DNA from: Verrucomicrobia bacterium UBA3214
GTDB taxonomy: Bacteria; Verrucomicrobiota; Kiritimatiellia; RFP12; UBA1067
Direction: 5' to 3'
Length of the DNA: 6,321 nucleotides
Assembly (NCBI GenBank): GCA_002363575.1
Contig: DEWI01000165.1
Location: 1-6,321 of the forward strand
Of this stretch, positions 5,963 through 6,321 are shown one piece after another (position 1 is the stretch's first letter; every line of letters begins with the position of its first letter). The position numbers and the translations under genes are program-made. The notes beneath the pieces are model-generated. The model was not told where the DNA came from. It saw only the letters and a list, made by a program, of their open reading frames with translations, and ran no database searches.

Positions 5963-6321
5963 CTGTAGCATACCCTCGTAATCATGTAGCCGAACATCAG
6001 CACCAGCAGGAAACTCAAGATTACGGAGCGTTGCGTGGAGCGTCCTACGCCAGTCGCGCCCATGTCGCATCCGAAACCTTCGGAGACGGATACCGTGCCG
6101 ATGACAACCCCGAAGCACGCCGCCTTCAAAAGCCCGACGAACAGATCCTTCGTTTCCGCGATGGACATGGCGCTGGAAATGTACTGCCCGAAATTCACGC
6201 CGAGCTGCGTGGTGCCGACGACCCCGCCGCCGATCGTCCCGATTATGCAGCAATAGAACCCGAGCAGCGGCGCCATCAGCATCAGCGCGAGTATGCGCGG
6301 CGCCGCCAGGAAGCGGATCGG
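5959..6321 (-). CDS. mlaE: MlaE-type ABC permease, C-terminal part (5' end outside window)
   Basis: This is the inner-membrane permease of an Mla/MCE phospholipid transporter. It would pair with the ATPase and MCE protein encoded just downstream. About 120 residues are visible, roughly the C-terminal half of a family that is usually about 250-260 aa. The frame stays open to the window edge and begins PIRFLAAPRILALMLMAPLL, which matches the conserved family segment DPxRxLxxPRxxAxxLxxPLL. The Met at 6282 lies inside this segment, so it is not the start. Then come GTIGGG, two further hydrophobic stretches, the conserved SEGFGCDMGATGVGRST loop and a final membrane helix ending ITRVCYR. The TGA stop overlaps the ATG of the ATPase gene (ATGA, 5962-5959), indicating translational coupling. 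The family assignment is secure; the substrate (phospholipid) is inferred from the family. Confidence 0.9.
   Translation of the reverse strand, partial: PIRFLAAPRILALMLMAPLLGFYCCIIGTIGGGVVGTTQLGVNFGQYISSAMSIAETKDLFVGLLKAACFGVVIGTVSVSEGFGCDMGATGVGRSTQRSVILSFLLVLMFGYMITRVCYR
5973..5977 (-). promoter_or_regulatory. Ribosome binding site of the mlaF-like gene
   Basis: GAGGG lies inside the 3' end of the permease gene, 10 nt before the ATG at 5962 and only 1 nt before the alternative ATG at 5971. It therefore supports the shorter start and coupled translation from the permease gene. Confidence 0.6.

Overview
The window holds seven genes, all on the minus strand, packed head to tail and therefore read from right to left. 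Base composition is GC-rich, and every large open frame on the plus strand is a shadow of a minus-strand gene. The genes are those of a Gram-negative bacterium with an outer membrane: an Mla-type phospholipid transporter, two predicted lipoproteins, a TolB-like periplasmic protein and the arginine-biosynthesis enzyme ArgJ. The MCE protein has repeated GEGT.GKLL segments, and a PEGA/beta-propeller lipoprotein follows it. That combination makes me think of the PVC/FCB side of the tree (a Verrucomicrobia- or Kiritimatiella-like bacterium), but this is an impression, not something the window proves.

Layout in the direction of transcription. At 6321-5959 is the C-terminal half of an MlaE-type permease, cut by the window edge. 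It overlaps by ATGA with the MlaF-type ATPase (5962-5219), which in turn overlaps by ATGA with the MlaD-type MCE protein (5222-4125). After 50 bp comes a lipoprotein with two PEGA-like modules and a TolB-like PD40 propeller (4074-2656). After 87 bp containing a strong hairpin comes an M48 zinc-metalloprotease lipoprotein of the LoiP type (2568-1756). After 92 bp comes argJ (1663-416). Only 20 bp later, a protein starts with a signal peptide and a TolB N-terminal-like domain (395 to beyond position 1), cut by the left edge.

How they fit together: MlaE (membrane), MlaF (cytoplasmic ATPase) and MlaD (periplasmic lipid-binding MCE protein) form an inner-membrane lipid transporter. The next two products are predicted envelope lipoproteins, one a probable peptidoglycan- or protein-contacting propeller and one a protease. 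The last one resembles the N-terminal part of TolB from the Tol-Pal envelope system. Apart from argJ, which is a housekeeping arginine gene, the whole window is devoted to the cell envelope. No mobile element, CRISPR array, tRNA or rRNA was seen, and no gap between genes exceeds 92 bp. I do not see a clearly new system. The most unusual parts are the PEGA-propeller lipoprotein following an Mla operon, the four-copy repeat in the MCE protein, and the half-hidden TolB-like gene at the left edge.
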